From the NCBI RefSeq assembly GCF_002999335.1, contig NW_020312249.1:1-30027 (forward strand): a DNA stretch of 30,027 bases, read 5' to 3'. Position 1 is the stretch's first letter, and each line of letters opens with the position of its first letter. This DNA comes from Cyclospora cayetanensis. Taxonomy: Eukaryota > Apicomplexa > Conoidasida > Eucoccidiorida > Eimeriidae. Positions 19,667 through 27,638 of the stretch are shown one piece after another. The position numbers were made by a program, and so were the translations under genes. Under the pieces are notes generated by a model that had not been told where the DNA came from, ran no database searches, and saw nothing but the letters and a program-made list of their open reading frames with translations.

Positions 19667-19760
19667 ATACTCGGCTCACACCATTGCATCCTGACTCTTG
19701 AATTTCTTTTACTGAGTAGCGATTAGCATGCATCCTATTTTTTTCAATCCTATAGTGCGT
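19667..19760 (-). pseudogene. Possible second integrase zinc-finger remnant
   Basis: Within a minus-strand frame of 109 codons (19,569-19,898), the peptide Thr-His-Tyr-Arg-Ile-Glu-Lys...Val-Lys-Glu-Ile-Gln-Glu-Ser-Gly-Cys resembles K-T-x-x-R-I-x-(K/R)...D-V-K-(E)-Y-(I)-x-x-C. The spacing from RNase H (about 20.05 kb) is right for integrase. However the second Cys of CxxC and the two His are not convincing. Only one of this and the block at 18.3-18.56 kb is likely to belong to the element at 20-21.5 kb. Confidence 0.3.
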
Positions 19761-20048
19761 AGGGGTCGAAAACGCAGATTTATTCAACACACTGGATGGG
19801 AGATCTTTTTTATCTGTTGGAGACTCAAGGCATAAATAAATGGGGATTCTTTCTAGTTTTTGTGAAAAGCCGGTATTTCCACAGGAACGCAATAGCATGT
19901 TTTTATAGATTGTTCCTGGGTTCCCTCACAATTGTTTGGGTAATAATAAGAACCATCTGAATTTAAAAATTAGAAGAAGCCAGGAAAGCGCAGCAGAATA
20001 CATGCAAGTATTTATATGCAGCAGTAACATTGTATCTACCTAGAGTCA

Positions 20049-20114
20049 GCTACGCTTTAGCATGGTGCCGGGCTGCGGCCGAATCATGAAGCGTAGTAGC
20101 TTCAACCTGTGTAA
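20049..20114 (-). pseudogene. RNase H C-terminal end of Ty3/gypsy element
   Basis: The minus strand reads Leu-His-Arg-Leu-Lys-Leu-Leu-Arg-Phe-Met-Ile-Arg-Pro-Gln-Pro-Gly-Thr-Met, matching R-W-x-x-x-L-x-(E/x)-(Y/F)-x-F-x-I-x-(H/Y)-(R/K)-P-G-x-x-N at the end of Ty3/gypsy RNase H. The block is short, but stands at the right distance downstream of the RT box on the same strand. The N-terminal part of RNase H is not readable. Confidence 0.4.
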
Positions 20115-20217
20115 CGTTGTGCCTCGAGCATCTCAGTTTGCAACAAAAAGAACCAGCGGAAACGGTGGCGTGACGATTTTGAGAACCTGTTGAAAGAAAA
20201 CACAGAAAGAGGGCTGC

Positions 20218-20231
20218 TGATCAATTGATCA
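20218..20231. repeat. Perfect 14-bp palindrome
   Basis: TGATCAATTGATCA is self-complementary over all 14 bases. It lies in the minus-strand Ty3/gypsy element near its RNase H. It may be chance in AT-rich DNA. Confidence 0.4.
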
Positions 20232-20559
20232 TAAATGGTGAATGTCGCTTGCCTGTTTTTATTTTTTATCAAAGAGAGTTCTCACCTGTAGTCACTGAGC
20301 TCCCTAAGCTGGATAGCCAGTTAAAAAAATTTTAAATAAAGGCGGCGTGGTAACTGATATCTTGTGCAGTTATTTTTAAGGAATAAAGGTGATCGGCAGA
20401 AATGCATCTTTGAGGAAAAAGTAAATCGACGAAGCAATCTTGGATAGGCCAGGTCATGCGTGGTTGGAAATCGAATAGTAATATAGCTTAGATTATTCTC
20501 AGCAGAAACATATGATTTCCTGTTGGTCATCCACGTGAGAGATCCGCTTGTTCTCTGAA

Positions 20560-20870
20560 ATATTAAATTTTTCCTGTTTTCGTTTACAGTTGTAGTGTTC
20601 TCCGTTTCTCAGAGGGCGCTGTAGTTGTAAGACTATACGTGTATATACGTTCTTTTTTCCAGAGTTCTTCGTGCAGCAAAGGCTTCTGTGAGCATCCTTG
20701 CATGTCAATCGTTTGATACATGAGGATATCGGTGACAACAAATGAAAAAGAAAGCGTAATTTAGTAGCCTGTTACTCTGAAGACTTTAAGAAGATTTAGA
20801 ATGTTGTTCCATATGATTTCCTTTTTCCATGCATAAGGCACTAACAAGTCATTCACATTACAACAATACT
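20560..20870 (-). pseudogene. Ty3/gypsy reverse transcriptase, catalytic box and connection
   Basis: Near 20,845-20,860 the minus strand reads Asn-Val-Asn-Asp-Leu-Leu-Val in place of (Y)-(V/I)-D-D-(L/I)-L-V. It then gives Ile-Leu-Asn-Leu-Leu-Lys-Val-Phe-Arg-Val-Thr, matching (V/I)-L-x-x-L-x-x-(F/A)-(G)-(V/L)-x-L. After a stop it reads Phe-Ser-Phe-Val-Val-Thr-Asp-Ile and Gln-Gly-Cys-Ser-Gln-Lys-Pro, matching K-C-x-F-(x)-x-x-x-(V/I)-x-(F/Y)-L-G-H-x-(I/V)-x-x-x-G-(I)-x-x-(D/K)-P. One catalytic Asp survives. The connection to F-L-G-L is only faint near 20.6 kb. Confidence 0.6.
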
Positions 20871-21350
20871 ACGTTACGTATACTTAACGTAGGCAGACAA
20901 TGACGCAGCGAGTCCAATGCGAGACATGAGTAAGTAGAGGTTAGAAGAATGTTTTTTTGGTTAGACTGCAGCTAGGTTTTTGATGCCCAGTCTAAATGAA
21001 ATAAACGAGAGCCCAGTAAAGAAAAGCTTGCTGCAGGTACAATAGCCCAATCCATACTTTCGTAATCTGAGAAATCAATGCTATGGTTAAGATATTTCCA
21101 GTTCTGTTTTTAACTCGAATTTTTTGCTTAGAATGTTCGTGGACGCCTCTAATCAGATACGGGTGTTAGGGTTGTTGCTTGAATATTTTTGATGACAGAG
21201 TATACGATACAAAGATTGGATTTCTCGGTTATCAATAAACGTAAGGCATGCTGGTTTTTCGTATTGTGCATGTATCTACATGATTACCATTTGGTTAACA
21301 TCATATCATAACTCTGTATACCGCATGCAATAAATATGGTAGCCCTCTTA

Positions 21351-21470
21351 CCGAATAGCGCCCGACAGGTTGAAACAGTTTACTGTTCTCTTTGATGGAT
21401 CTTGATGTGGTACAACCCAGCTTGATACATGCCAGAATTCAGGGGTCACAAAAAATGTTTCCATTATTGT
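21351..21470 (-). pseudogene. Ty3/gypsy reverse transcriptase, fingers
   Basis: An open minus-strand frame of 78 codons (21,348-21,584) ends with Ser-Ser-Trp-Val-Val-Pro-His-Gln-Asp-Pro-Ser-Lys-Arg-Thr-Val-Asn-Cys-Phe-Asn-Leu. This matches (S)-x-(Y/W)-(A/x)-S-P-(V)-V-(L/x)-V-x-K-(K)-D-G-S-x-R-(L/x)-C-(V/x)-(D)-(Y)-R-x-L-N, with a preceding (L)-x-x-(M)-(L/x)-E helix. It begins the minus-strand pol. Further fingers motifs after it are not readable. Confidence 0.55.
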
Positions 21471-22102
21471 AAGAGTCACCAAGTGTTTTGTAGTGACAAT
21501 AGTATGTGTTCTATCTTTGTGGTATATAAGGCTTCGAAACGCATATGAAAATCTGCACCAGAATCGATGATTCTCTATTATCACTGTATGTGTCTGGCGC
21601 CATGTTGCAACGTTTGTTGAAGATGCGCACAGGACTATTAATAGAATAAATTTTTTCTGTGTGGGATTGTGAGAATTCGTTCACAGATTCTTCTACTCTG
21701 TATTGTATTTTTTCAGGCGTCACCTTTTTATAAGATTTCGTGCATACTAGCAAATATTGACCATGTAAGTATGCATATAACACTGTAAAGTAGTGAAGCA
21801 TTTTTATGATATTGTAATCGAAAAAGAATATTGGTGGCTGTTTTATTTGTCTGTGATGAAAGGTAGAAAATCATAATGGCTTATTGAGAATGTATCCTGT
21901 AACAACATGACAGCATAGAGTTTGGGGAAAAGCAGATTATTGTATCTATGATGAAAACCTTTGCAAAAAAATAAACACTGTAGTACAGGGCTGTACAGTA
22001 AGGAAGCCAGTAAAGGCGTAATCTACTGTATACAAAAACATAGCTACAAATAAGGTGACTTCCAAGGGTGGACTGGTAGTTCCCCGTCAAAATTCTGATA
22101 AT

Positions 22103-22420
22103 TCATCGATGTTAAAAACATTATTTTTCAGGCCAATACACACAGAAAGCAAACATACAGACTGATGAAAAAACTGGACGAACAGATAGTAAGGTGACAT
22201 TCGGAGTTTGTGTGTCAATGGACACTTCTGCATCACAATAGAGGGCTAAAGATTTTGGGGTAACAAAGAAAAAAATATTAATCCAAGCAAAGTAGGTGAG
22301 TCAGAATTTTTTCGTTAGCAAAAACCACACAGGAGATAAAGGCTTTTCTTGGGTTTGGTGTAACATTACAGAAATGCAGCGTAACAAGAATGATCAGGAT
22401 TTTAAAACCCTACAAAAACA
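22103..22420 (+). pseudogene. Ty3/gypsy reverse transcriptase, catalytic box to thumb
   Basis: From 22,103 the plus strand reads Phe-Ile-Asp-Val-Lys-Asn-Ile-Ile-Phe in place of (F/Y)-(I/L)-D-D-(I/V)-(I/L)-(I)-(F/Y)-(S). It continues with His-Arg-Lys-Gln...Leu-Met-Lys-Lys-Leu-Asp-Glu-Gln, the helix after the box. At about 22,255-22,300 it reads Phe-Trp-Gly-Asn...Ile-Asn-Pro-Ser-Lys-Val, matching F-L-G-(H)...(G)-I-x-x-D-P-x-K-V. At 22,340-22,410 it reads Lys-Ala-Phe-Leu-Gly-Phe...Arg-Ile-Leu-Lys-Pro-Tyr, matching (L/I)-(R/K)-x-F-L-G-(L/F)-x-x-Y-Y-R-(K/R)-F-I...I-(A/x)-x-P-L. The first catalytic Asp is kept, the second is Val. Frames change twice. Confidence 0.75.
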
Positions 22421-22653
22421 ACAGAAATCTTGAAGAGCGATCATTATATCTAGGCAACACAAAGCATGAACAAAAAAATGTGGTGTTGCATCGTTGGGAA
22501 AAGCTTGGAAAGTTTCCGCTCATAGAAACCTACTAATCAGACGCAGAGAAAGAACACCTACATCAAGAAAAAAGAAATTGTTTGTGTAAATCGATTGTGT
22601 AATCGTTTTAAAACGTAGGTTCATGGATTGAGAGATAATCGCACGTTTCTCAA

Positions 22654-22960
22654 GACTTCAAGCTTTGCACAGAGGGCATTTCTCCAGGTGCATTACTCGA
22701 TGAACTAATGTTGCACTCCCTCGTTGTAGACAACTTTTTTTTTCTTTAGATGCTACCGGTGAAAGGCAAAAACCCGTCCTTTGCAGATTTTTTCACTTAC
22801 GTAAGGAAGATCTCGTGAATCTACTACACTACTTAGCGGTACATCAGCTACATTTTAAACCAGTGAAGGACTACAAAAAGGGTCTAGAAGCAGCAATACA
22901 GCTTTTTGCGCAGAACAGCTTTCAAATATATACGTCAAAGCCTCTCTCATGTTGTGAGTG
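22654..22960 (+). pseudogene. Ty3/gypsy RNase H in an open frame of about 100 codons
   Basis: From 22,654 to a stop near 22,960 one frame stays open. It starts Asp-Phe-Lys-Leu-Cys-Thr-Glu-Gly-Ile-Ser-Pro-Gly-Ala-Leu-Leu, matching F-x-L-x-T-D-A-S-x-x-G-(L/I)-G-A-V-L. In the middle it reads Lys-Pro-Val-Leu-Cys...Leu-Arg-Lys-Glu-Asp-Leu, then Leu-His-Tyr...Ala-Val-His-Gln-Leu, matching (P)-(V)-x-(Y/F)-x-S-(R/K)-x-L-x-x-x-E-x-N-Y-x-x-x-(E/x)-x-E-(x)-L-A-(V/I)-x-x-A-L. It ends Phe-Gln-Ile-Tyr-Thr-Ser-Lys-Pro-Leu, matching F-x-(V/I)-x-T-D-(H/S)-K-(P/x)-L. Catalytic Asp of TDAS is Glu-Gly and the TD(H/S) Asp is gone. A T10 tract inside it codes Phe residues. Confidence 0.65.
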
Positions 22961-23462
22961 AAAAAATTACACGCCACCACCGGAATTTATAGCGCGCCGT
23001 GAAATATATTCGTCATTTGCCGTTATCACTCTTCTACTCCGAACAGCTAAAAATCAATCACTGTAAGAAAAAAAACATTGGTCAGTCTAAACTATCGTTT
23101 TCTTTGGTCGTGAGTTTAAGCTGGTAAGACATGATGAGCTCTCAAAACCTCCAAAACCGGTTCTTTAAGATTACTGGTCCTGACAGATATATATTTTGCT
23201 TTAGAGATTACAGCGTTCTTGTGGAGATCTGGACATACGTCAACAATATTATAAAGCTTTTAATCTTACTATTGCAAGAAATGTAGTTTTCGAAATTTAC
23301 ACTAGTACACATGTTTGAGCGCTTCCGTAAAATAACCTCTTCACACAACGAGAATAAAAAAAGGGGATGTAACAGGCGCTCCGGAATGATAGCTCATACA
23401 TATTTCAAACTAAAGACTTAAACAGTATCTGCATTTAACACTGAAAGAAAGGATTTTCAATG

Positions 23463-23630
23463 GGACATCATGAAACCTAAATATTGGTTCTTTAGACTAC
23501 ACCAACTCACGATTCAAAAATGTTATTGCAAAGCTTCTAGTCTTCTGTAAAGACGGATAGACTAGTAGCTGTTAAAGTGCTATACTATTAAGTATGCCTT
23601 CTCTGCTGTGCCTGTGGCAAGAGAGCGTAC
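23463..23630 (+). pseudogene. Possible integrase zinc finger (plus strand)
   Basis: Met-Gly-His-His-Glu-Thr at 23,460-23,477 and, in another frame, Val-Cys-Leu-Leu-Cys-Cys-Ala-Cys-Gly-Lys-Arg near 23,592-23,624 could be the His pair and the C-x-x-C...K of an integrase zinc finger. Their separation and the distance from RNase H (about 500 bp) fit, but a frame change is required and short Cys/His matches are easily found by chance. Confidence 0.35.
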
Positions 23631-24140
23631 CACAATCCCGTATCTACATGTGTGTAACAAATACTATAAAACCCAGGAGTAATCTGAAAACTGTCTGTAC
23701 GCAAAATATCTTTTCGCTATGCACTGCTGCTAATCAACCTTGCAAAAGCTATTTACACAATATACAAAGTTCTGCATCTACCGAAACTTGTAACAGTGAA
23801 TATTTTTTAGCTATTTTGTACGAGATTTATCCGATTGTTAAGTCTTCAAAATAGTCGTACCCATGATGCTCGAAAAAATAAATTATATACAAAAAATTTC
23901 TTAAAACACAGTCCAAAAGCAGGAGAGCGTTAACAAAAAAAAGGCCATTTCTTATCCTGCTAAACTACAAATCAATTAAGGGCCCATACAACTGTTTATA
24001 CAGCCGTTTCACATCACACCTTTTAGAACTTCAAAATAAGCACACGCGTTACTGCTTAGAGAAGTTTCTATTGCTTAACTGTCAACTCCTTACCAATCAT
24101 TAGCAGTTTTTTAGGAAAACAATTGAGCCAGGTTTTTTAG

Positions 24141-24419
24141 ATGGCTTTCCTGGAAAATTCGGAAGCACGAAGCCTATGCAGCCTGCTGTTTTACAAGAAG
24201 ACTTTTTTTAAATCAGTCTGCTGCTACTGTTTTCCATTACTTCACACAATGCAGCTCTCTCACAGTCTTCAAATTTGTGAATTGAAATGCCCACTTAGGC
24301 TTCCCTTCCTACGCAAAGTTTTACATCATTTTTCTGTTACAACGTCGTTCGAACAGGTATACTTAGCAGATCCAAACCAGCAATGCAAATATCAGCTCTG
24401 TATCCCGCATCCCGCCTAA
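24141..24419 (+). pseudogene. Possible integrase catalytic core (plus strand)
   Basis: An open frame of 92 codons contains Glu-Ala-Arg-Ser-Leu-Cys-Ser-Leu-Leu-Phe-Tyr-Lys, like A-x-x-(A/x)-x-x-(L)-F-x-x-x-(V/I)-(F) in integrase cores. Later comes Val-Thr-Thr-Ser-Phe followed by Asn-Gln-Gln-Cys-Lys, like (S)-T-(S/A)-(Y/F)-H-P-Q-(T/A)-x-G-Q-x-E-(R). The catalytic S-D-R-(D/G) block is not visible. Position after the possible zinc finger is right. The frame could equally be an unrelated chance opening. Confidence 0.35.
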
Positions 24420-24890
24420 CTCGATATTTTGGTTACGCACAATTTTCATTACATGCAGGCTTCTATTTCTCCAAAACGAAATTCTATTACACAATTGATG
24501 TGAGTCTGCGCAGCTAGAAAGCTATATCATGCGTAAACAACTTCGATTCTACGAGGTCCTCCAGCACTGAGACAACAATAATGCAGGTGAACAAGAAATA
24601 CAGACATGTTTTGTAGTGGAGTCCAAGTAAGGGCGACCTTTCACCAGCGTTCAATTACTATAAACCGGGCATTCGCACATGGATATCTTATTCCTTTCAC
24701 CTTGAGTGTGAAAAATATATAGTTGTGGAAAGGCTAAAACTAACAGTTGCCTCTCGTTACGACGCTCTTTGTGCTCCTCATATTGAAAATATTTTCTATG
24801 CTTGCAGGCCTCTTGTAGCGCAGCAGGACTCCATGGAAGTAACCTGACAACTCATATTTACATGAGCATCAATAACAAACCAGCTAAGGT

Positions 24891-25442
24891 CTAGCTGTGC
24901 AAGCACTCACTCGCGAAACCACAAACCAGACAACGATAATTAAATATGGCAAGCCGACTGGTACAAGAACACGGATAGCCCGCGTTCCTCAGCCTTCTCC
25001 GCTTATGATAAAACATGGTACAGTGCAGCAATTTTTTCTCACTCCAGCATTTGATTTGCAAGAAATACTTTGTGATTTCCTCTAGTTGACGGATACTCTC
25101 ACATGGACATCCCAGAAGATCAACCCTGCTGAGGTCTGAAGTACTTTGTTGTAGGTTGCCACAATCCACGAATTCGCACGTCATAAAAATCACTTGAAAT
25201 TTATTCACCATCATCTCCACAACGGTCACAAAGCACTTTGAAAATTCTCTATGCAGGTTACTCAGAATCCAACAAAAGTGATCCGTTGCTACATTTGTTC
25301 CAGAAAAAAAAAGGGTGTTGGGCCTCCAACCTATAGCTACTCGAATACTTGCAATCACACAAGAGCAGCTGCCAGTAAATGCGCTTGCTCCAAACGTCGG
25401 CTGTATGGTCGTCACACAGGTCAATTTCAAGTGAACCCTCAT
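24891..25442 (-). pseudogene. Integrase core of a minus-strand Ty3/gypsy element; longest open frame in the window
   Basis: This uninterrupted frame of 183 codons is unusual here. Around residues 63-130 it reads Val-Thr-Val-Val-Glu-Met-Met-Val-Asn-Lys-Phe-Gln-Val-Ile-Phe, then Leu-Leu-Gly-Cys-Pro-Cys-Glu-Ser-Ile, then Phe-Leu-Gln-Ile-Lys-Cys-Trp. This matches (I)-x-V-V-V-D-(R)-x-(S/T)-K-x-x-(H/V)-F-I, (L)-H-G-x-P-x-x-I-(V)-S-D-R-D and F-x-S-x-F-W. About 20 residues on, Leu-His-Cys-Thr-Met-Phe-Tyr-His-Lys stands for L-G-(T)-x-(L/M)-x-(S/T)-(S/T)-(A)-(Y)-H-P-Q. Catalytic Asp residues are changed (VVVD to VVE, SDRD to a Leu-Glu-Glu segment), so it is not functional. Local composition (plus strand A/C-rich) is unlike the other minus-strand Ty3 pol, which argues for caution. 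A plus-strand reading of the same DNA was rejected. Confidence 0.5.
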
Positions 25443-25489
25443 ACACTCCGTTTATTCATAGCACGCTAAGATGACGAGCGATTCATGTG

Positions 25490-25650
25490 TTTTGCTTGCG
25501 CAGGCCTTCCTCAATCACCACTGTGTCATCTTGGAAAATCCTTAGTGTGCCCCACCTAAAGGGCCGCATTTTTTGCATCACTTTACCCTTTGCTTGCTTG
25601 TCATTATGTTCACATATAGTGGCAGCGGCACTATTTAGCAAAACAAACAC
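25490..25650 (-). pseudogene. Possible integrase zinc-finger region upstream of the 183-codon frame
   Basis: Just upstream on the minus strand, a frame reads Cys-Glu-His-Asn-Asp, then Met-Arg-Pro-Phe-Arg-Trp and Gln-Asp-Asp-Thr-Val-Val-Ile-Glu-Glu-Gly. This is similar to H-(H/x)-D-x-x-x-G-H...(R)-x-F-(Y/W)-W...D-V-x-x-(Y)-(V). The CxxC is missing. It is offered only because it precedes the core-like frame at the correct distance. Confidence 0.3.
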
Positions 25651-26239
25651 AGCGAAACGAAATTCGTTCGTGTAACGAGAACGATCTAATTTACAGATGG
25701 CTATCCAACACTTTACACAGGTTAAGCCTTACCAGTAATCTCCTGAGTCAATCGATGTCACTACTATTTTCATGAAAAGTACACGCTGCAAATTGGTCGT
25801 CAATGTACACACATCCGTCGTCATCTCAAGACTTAGGCATGGCTACTTTATTTTGAAAACACCCACAAGTCGTGTCTGTCAAATACGATGACGTCATGGT
25901 AAGAAATTGGCTCAGCCCTCCCCATTACCCATTCACTCAACGTAACGCTGCATGTAGGGCTTAGATTAACTGCCGAAAAGCCATGCGCTAAACTGATTTT
26001 TGACTTTGAATAAATGATTACATCTTAGTAAATTCGTCGCCATGTTCATGTATAGAACTGGTTGACCAGTGTAGCTGCCAGGGGGATTGCTATGAGCATA
26101 CGTCAGCATCAGCAGCTTTCCTCAACCACCTGCAAACACATGATTTGTATCTACTTTATAAATGCGGTCTCCGTAGAACTCCTGAAGATGCAACTCATGA
26201 TGTCATTCATCCCCTAAGGACGTAAAAAAAAATCTGATC

Positions 26240-26520
26240 GTGCCTGTACAGGGCATTTCACGTTCTATCGATTTTCATTTTACTAACCGATCTACGATGC
26301 AAAAGATTCTTTCGGGTGCAAGGAACAAGGCGTATTTAGCACTTCTGAAGCTGCTCGGTTTCAATAAACCTCGTAGCCTTCTAACATTGGACAGTGTCTG
26401 TATCTACAAGAAGCAATTTTTATCTGTAGCATTGTCCAACACACTTACTCATAAAAGTCGAGCAGTCGCAACCATTGCATGCATTTATCAAAATCAACAG
26501 AAATATTCTAGGCCACGCTG
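26240..26520 (+). pseudogene. Ty3/gypsy reverse transcriptase, palm in an open frame of 93 codons
   Basis: The frame reads Ile-Ser-Arg-Ser-Ile-Asp-Phe (like F-S-K-(I/L)-D-L), then Met-Gln-Lys-Ile-Leu...Lys-Ala-Tyr (like (I)-x-K-T-A-F-x-T-x-x-(G)-x-(Y)). Next come Leu-Leu-Gly-Phe-Asn-Lys-Pro-Arg-Ser-Leu-Leu-Thr-Leu (like P-F-G-L-x-N-A-P-(R/A)-(S/T)-F-x-x-L-M) and Gln-Phe-Leu-Ser-Val-Ala-Leu-Ser-Asn-Thr-Leu-Thr-His-Ser-like residues (like F-(V)-V-V-Y-L-D-D-I-L-(I/V)-(Y/H)-S). All four blocks are in one frame without a stop. The YxDD box is Ala-Leu-Ser-Asn, so the enzyme is dead. A first reading as integrase core was dropped, because RNase H and integrase follow further downstream. Confidence 0.6.
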
Positions 26521-26819
26521 ACAGCCCACGATATCGTCAGCCTTCAAAAAAGCACACAAGAACACTTTCCTTCATTTCGAGCAGAGCCTGATTCTCTGGC
26601 AGCTAAAACCTTCAAGGGTGTCAAGAGCAAAAAAGCCTAGCAAGCGTCAACGCGCCATGACCTTCAACATACAACAAACCGTTTAGCCCAACTGCAAAAA
26701 TACGCTTGTCGTATCCCTTGCAGCATTTGCACGAGTAATATGAAACTCAAACTACTCTGTACCTGCTAAGGTTTGCAGACACCCAAGACAGCAGGTTCGT
26801 GATTCTCCTATTCTACGGT

Positions 26820-27147
26820 GGTTTTACACCCCATAATGGGAAAGACTGGCACTAAGTAGCATGGCTTTACAGAGCTTGTGGCTCTTGGAGGCCACTACAC
26901 AGCTCAAGGCTTCCCCACACGGTGTACTCTACAAGGCCAAGTGTTTGTATCCAAAAACATGTGTTACAAGTTTGATATGATATGGCTTCACATGTAGCCG
27001 GCATTAGCACACTGCACTTTACAACTAATTGTACACTCGCAAACATTCACAAGAATTTCCCACGAGAGATGGCTAAAGGGTGTACTGGGTGACGTGCAAA
27101 CTATTCATTATAAATCCAGTGTTGCGAATAATGCTGTCTTCATTTCC
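26820..27147 (+). pseudogene. Ty3/gypsy RNase H
   Basis: At about 26,824 the plus strand reads Leu-His-Pro-Ile, then Phe-Thr-Glu-Leu-Val-Ala-Leu, then Leu-Gln-Gly-Gln-Val-Phe-Val. This matches H-P-(V/I)-x-(Y/F)...(E)-x-E-L-L-A-(L/I)...(L)-x-G-(R/x)-x-F-x-V. At 27,067-27,147 it reads Arg-Trp-Leu-Lys-Gly-Val-Leu-Gly-Asp-Val-Gln-Thr-Ile-His-Tyr-Lys-Ser-Ser-Val-Ala and then Asn-Asn. This is nearly the family end R-W-L-x-x-L-x-(D/E)-(Y/F)-x-(F/x)-x-I-x-Y-(K/R)-(P)-G-x-x-N-x-(V)-A-D-A-L-S. Only an Ala-Asp pair and the Pro-Gly are lost. This C-terminal block is among the best-preserved in the window. Confidence 0.75.
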
Positions 27148-27344
27148 AAAAAGTGCATACTGGTGTTGAAGGATTCACAACCTTTCCGTCATGAACTACG
27201 GGTTACGAACCTAGTTATGGTCTAGGACATTGGTTCTCCTCCGTACCTCAGAATTGGGACACCCTCGTAAGCTTTTTAAAAATGTCTACTGAGTCATTCA
27301 TCATCGAACGTCTAGATGGTAGAGGTAGCTCACGACACTTTTTT

Positions 27345-27638
27345 GATGCTCATACTTCACCATTTACATGCTCCTAGCGTTTTGGTTAAAAAATGCATCT
27401 ACGCCACACACCATTCGGCCAAATGAACTCGCGTACACACAGTACGCTGATATTGGGCTTTGCTCACACTGAAAATGATGGCGCAGCACATTCCAGGGTT
27501 GAATTTATCACCACTTTGGTCCCGACTAGACTGCCAGGCAACTTTTATGGATTAGTAAAACGGCTGTTTTTCATCAAAACGCAAGACACCAACCTTCCAT
27601 TCAGATACCGCGGTCATGGAGGCGCTAAGTTCACCTGA
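27345..27638 (+). pseudogene. Ty3/gypsy integrase, zinc finger and start of core
   Basis: One frame reads Phe-Asp-Ala-His-Thr-Ser-Pro-Phe...Phe-Gly (like (F)-H-(D)-(A/S)-P-x-(A/x)-G-H-(F/L)-G). It goes on with Leu-Arg-His-Thr-Pro-Phe-Gly-Gln-Met (like (L)-x-(R)-x-(F)-(Y/W)-W-P-x-M) and Ile-Leu-Gly-Phe-Ala-His-Thr-Glu-Asn-Asp (like V-x-(G)-C-x-x-C-x-x-(N)-K). The core starts Arg-Val-Glu-Phe-Ile-Thr-Thr-Leu-Val-Pro-Thr-Arg-Leu-Pro-Gly-Asn (like (S/V)-(M/V)-D-F-I-T-x-L-P-x-(T/S)-x-x-G-(N)), then Lys-Arg-Leu-Phe-Phe-Ile. Both zinc Cys and the first catalytic Asp (now Glu) are gone. Two stops lie at the beginning; from 27,393 the frame is open. Confidence 0.65.

Larger units (their letters stand above)
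20049..21470 (-). mobile_element. Degenerate Ty3/gypsy element, RT and RNase H (minus strand)
   Basis: Reading down the minus strand, there is an RT fingers block (21,351-21,470), a catalytic-box region (20,690-20,870), the RT connection (about 20,560-20,690) and the C-terminal end of RNase H (20,049-20,114). The distances (about 500 bp from fingers to box, about 750 bp from box to RNase H end) are close to those of intact pols. Over 18-21.8 kb the plus strand is G/T-rich, so the coding strand is A/C-rich. No gag or protease can lie directly upstream, because the plus-strand element begins about 0.5 kb away. LTRs were not found. Confidence 0.65.
21900..24400 (+). mobile_element. Degenerate Ty3/gypsy element, RT, RNase H and integrase (plus strand)
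   Basis: Plus-strand blocks appear in order: RT box to connection (22,103-22,420), RNase H (22,654-22,960), a possible integrase zinc finger (23,463-23,630) and a possible integrase core (24,141-24,400). The first two are clear; the integrase parts are weaker. Spacing is normal for Ty3/gypsy. RT upstream of the catalytic box (21.6-22.1 kb) is poorly readable; a faint PFGL-like block may lie near 21.9 kb. The element is head to head with the minus-strand copy at 20.05-21.47 kb, and the two pols differ enough to be separate families. Confidence 0.65.
26240..27638 (+). mobile_element. Short Ty3/gypsy pol: RT, RNase H and integrase (plus strand)
   Basis: Three plus-strand blocks follow each other with normal spacing: RT palm in one open frame (26,240-26,520), RNase H (about 26,820-27,147) and integrase zinc finger to core start (27,345-27,638). 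Each keeps several diagnostic residues. Gag, protease, RT fingers and LTRs are not recognised. The element lies between two minus-strand Ty3/gypsy blocks (integrase at 24.9-25.65 kb, RT at 28.9-29.7 kb), which suggests that it landed inside another copy. Confidence 0.7.

Noticed and set aside
25303..25320. Polypurine tract-like run (A9 then GGG followed by TGTTGG), as at the start of a 3' LTR
   Set aside because: It falls inside the 183-codon minus-strand frame, and no matching LTR start or repeat was found elsewhere in the window.
25200..25330. Plus-strand His-His...Asn-Gly-His...Cys-Tyr-Ile-Cys peptide resembling an integrase zinc finger
   Set aside because: It lies opposite the 183-codon minus-strand frame with a longer core-like match, and the plus-strand RT and RNase H nearby have integrase candidates at better distances (23.5-24.4 and 27.3-27.6 kb). 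It remains possible but is not listed.
26240..26520. Plus-strand frame first read as an integrase core (Lys-Pro-Arg-Ser-Leu-Leu-Thr-Leu-Asp as a degraded S-D-R-D block)
   Set aside because: RNase H follows at 26.8-27.15 kb and integrase at 27.3-27.6 kb on the same strand, so the frame stands in the RT position, and the RT palm reading explains four motifs in one frame.
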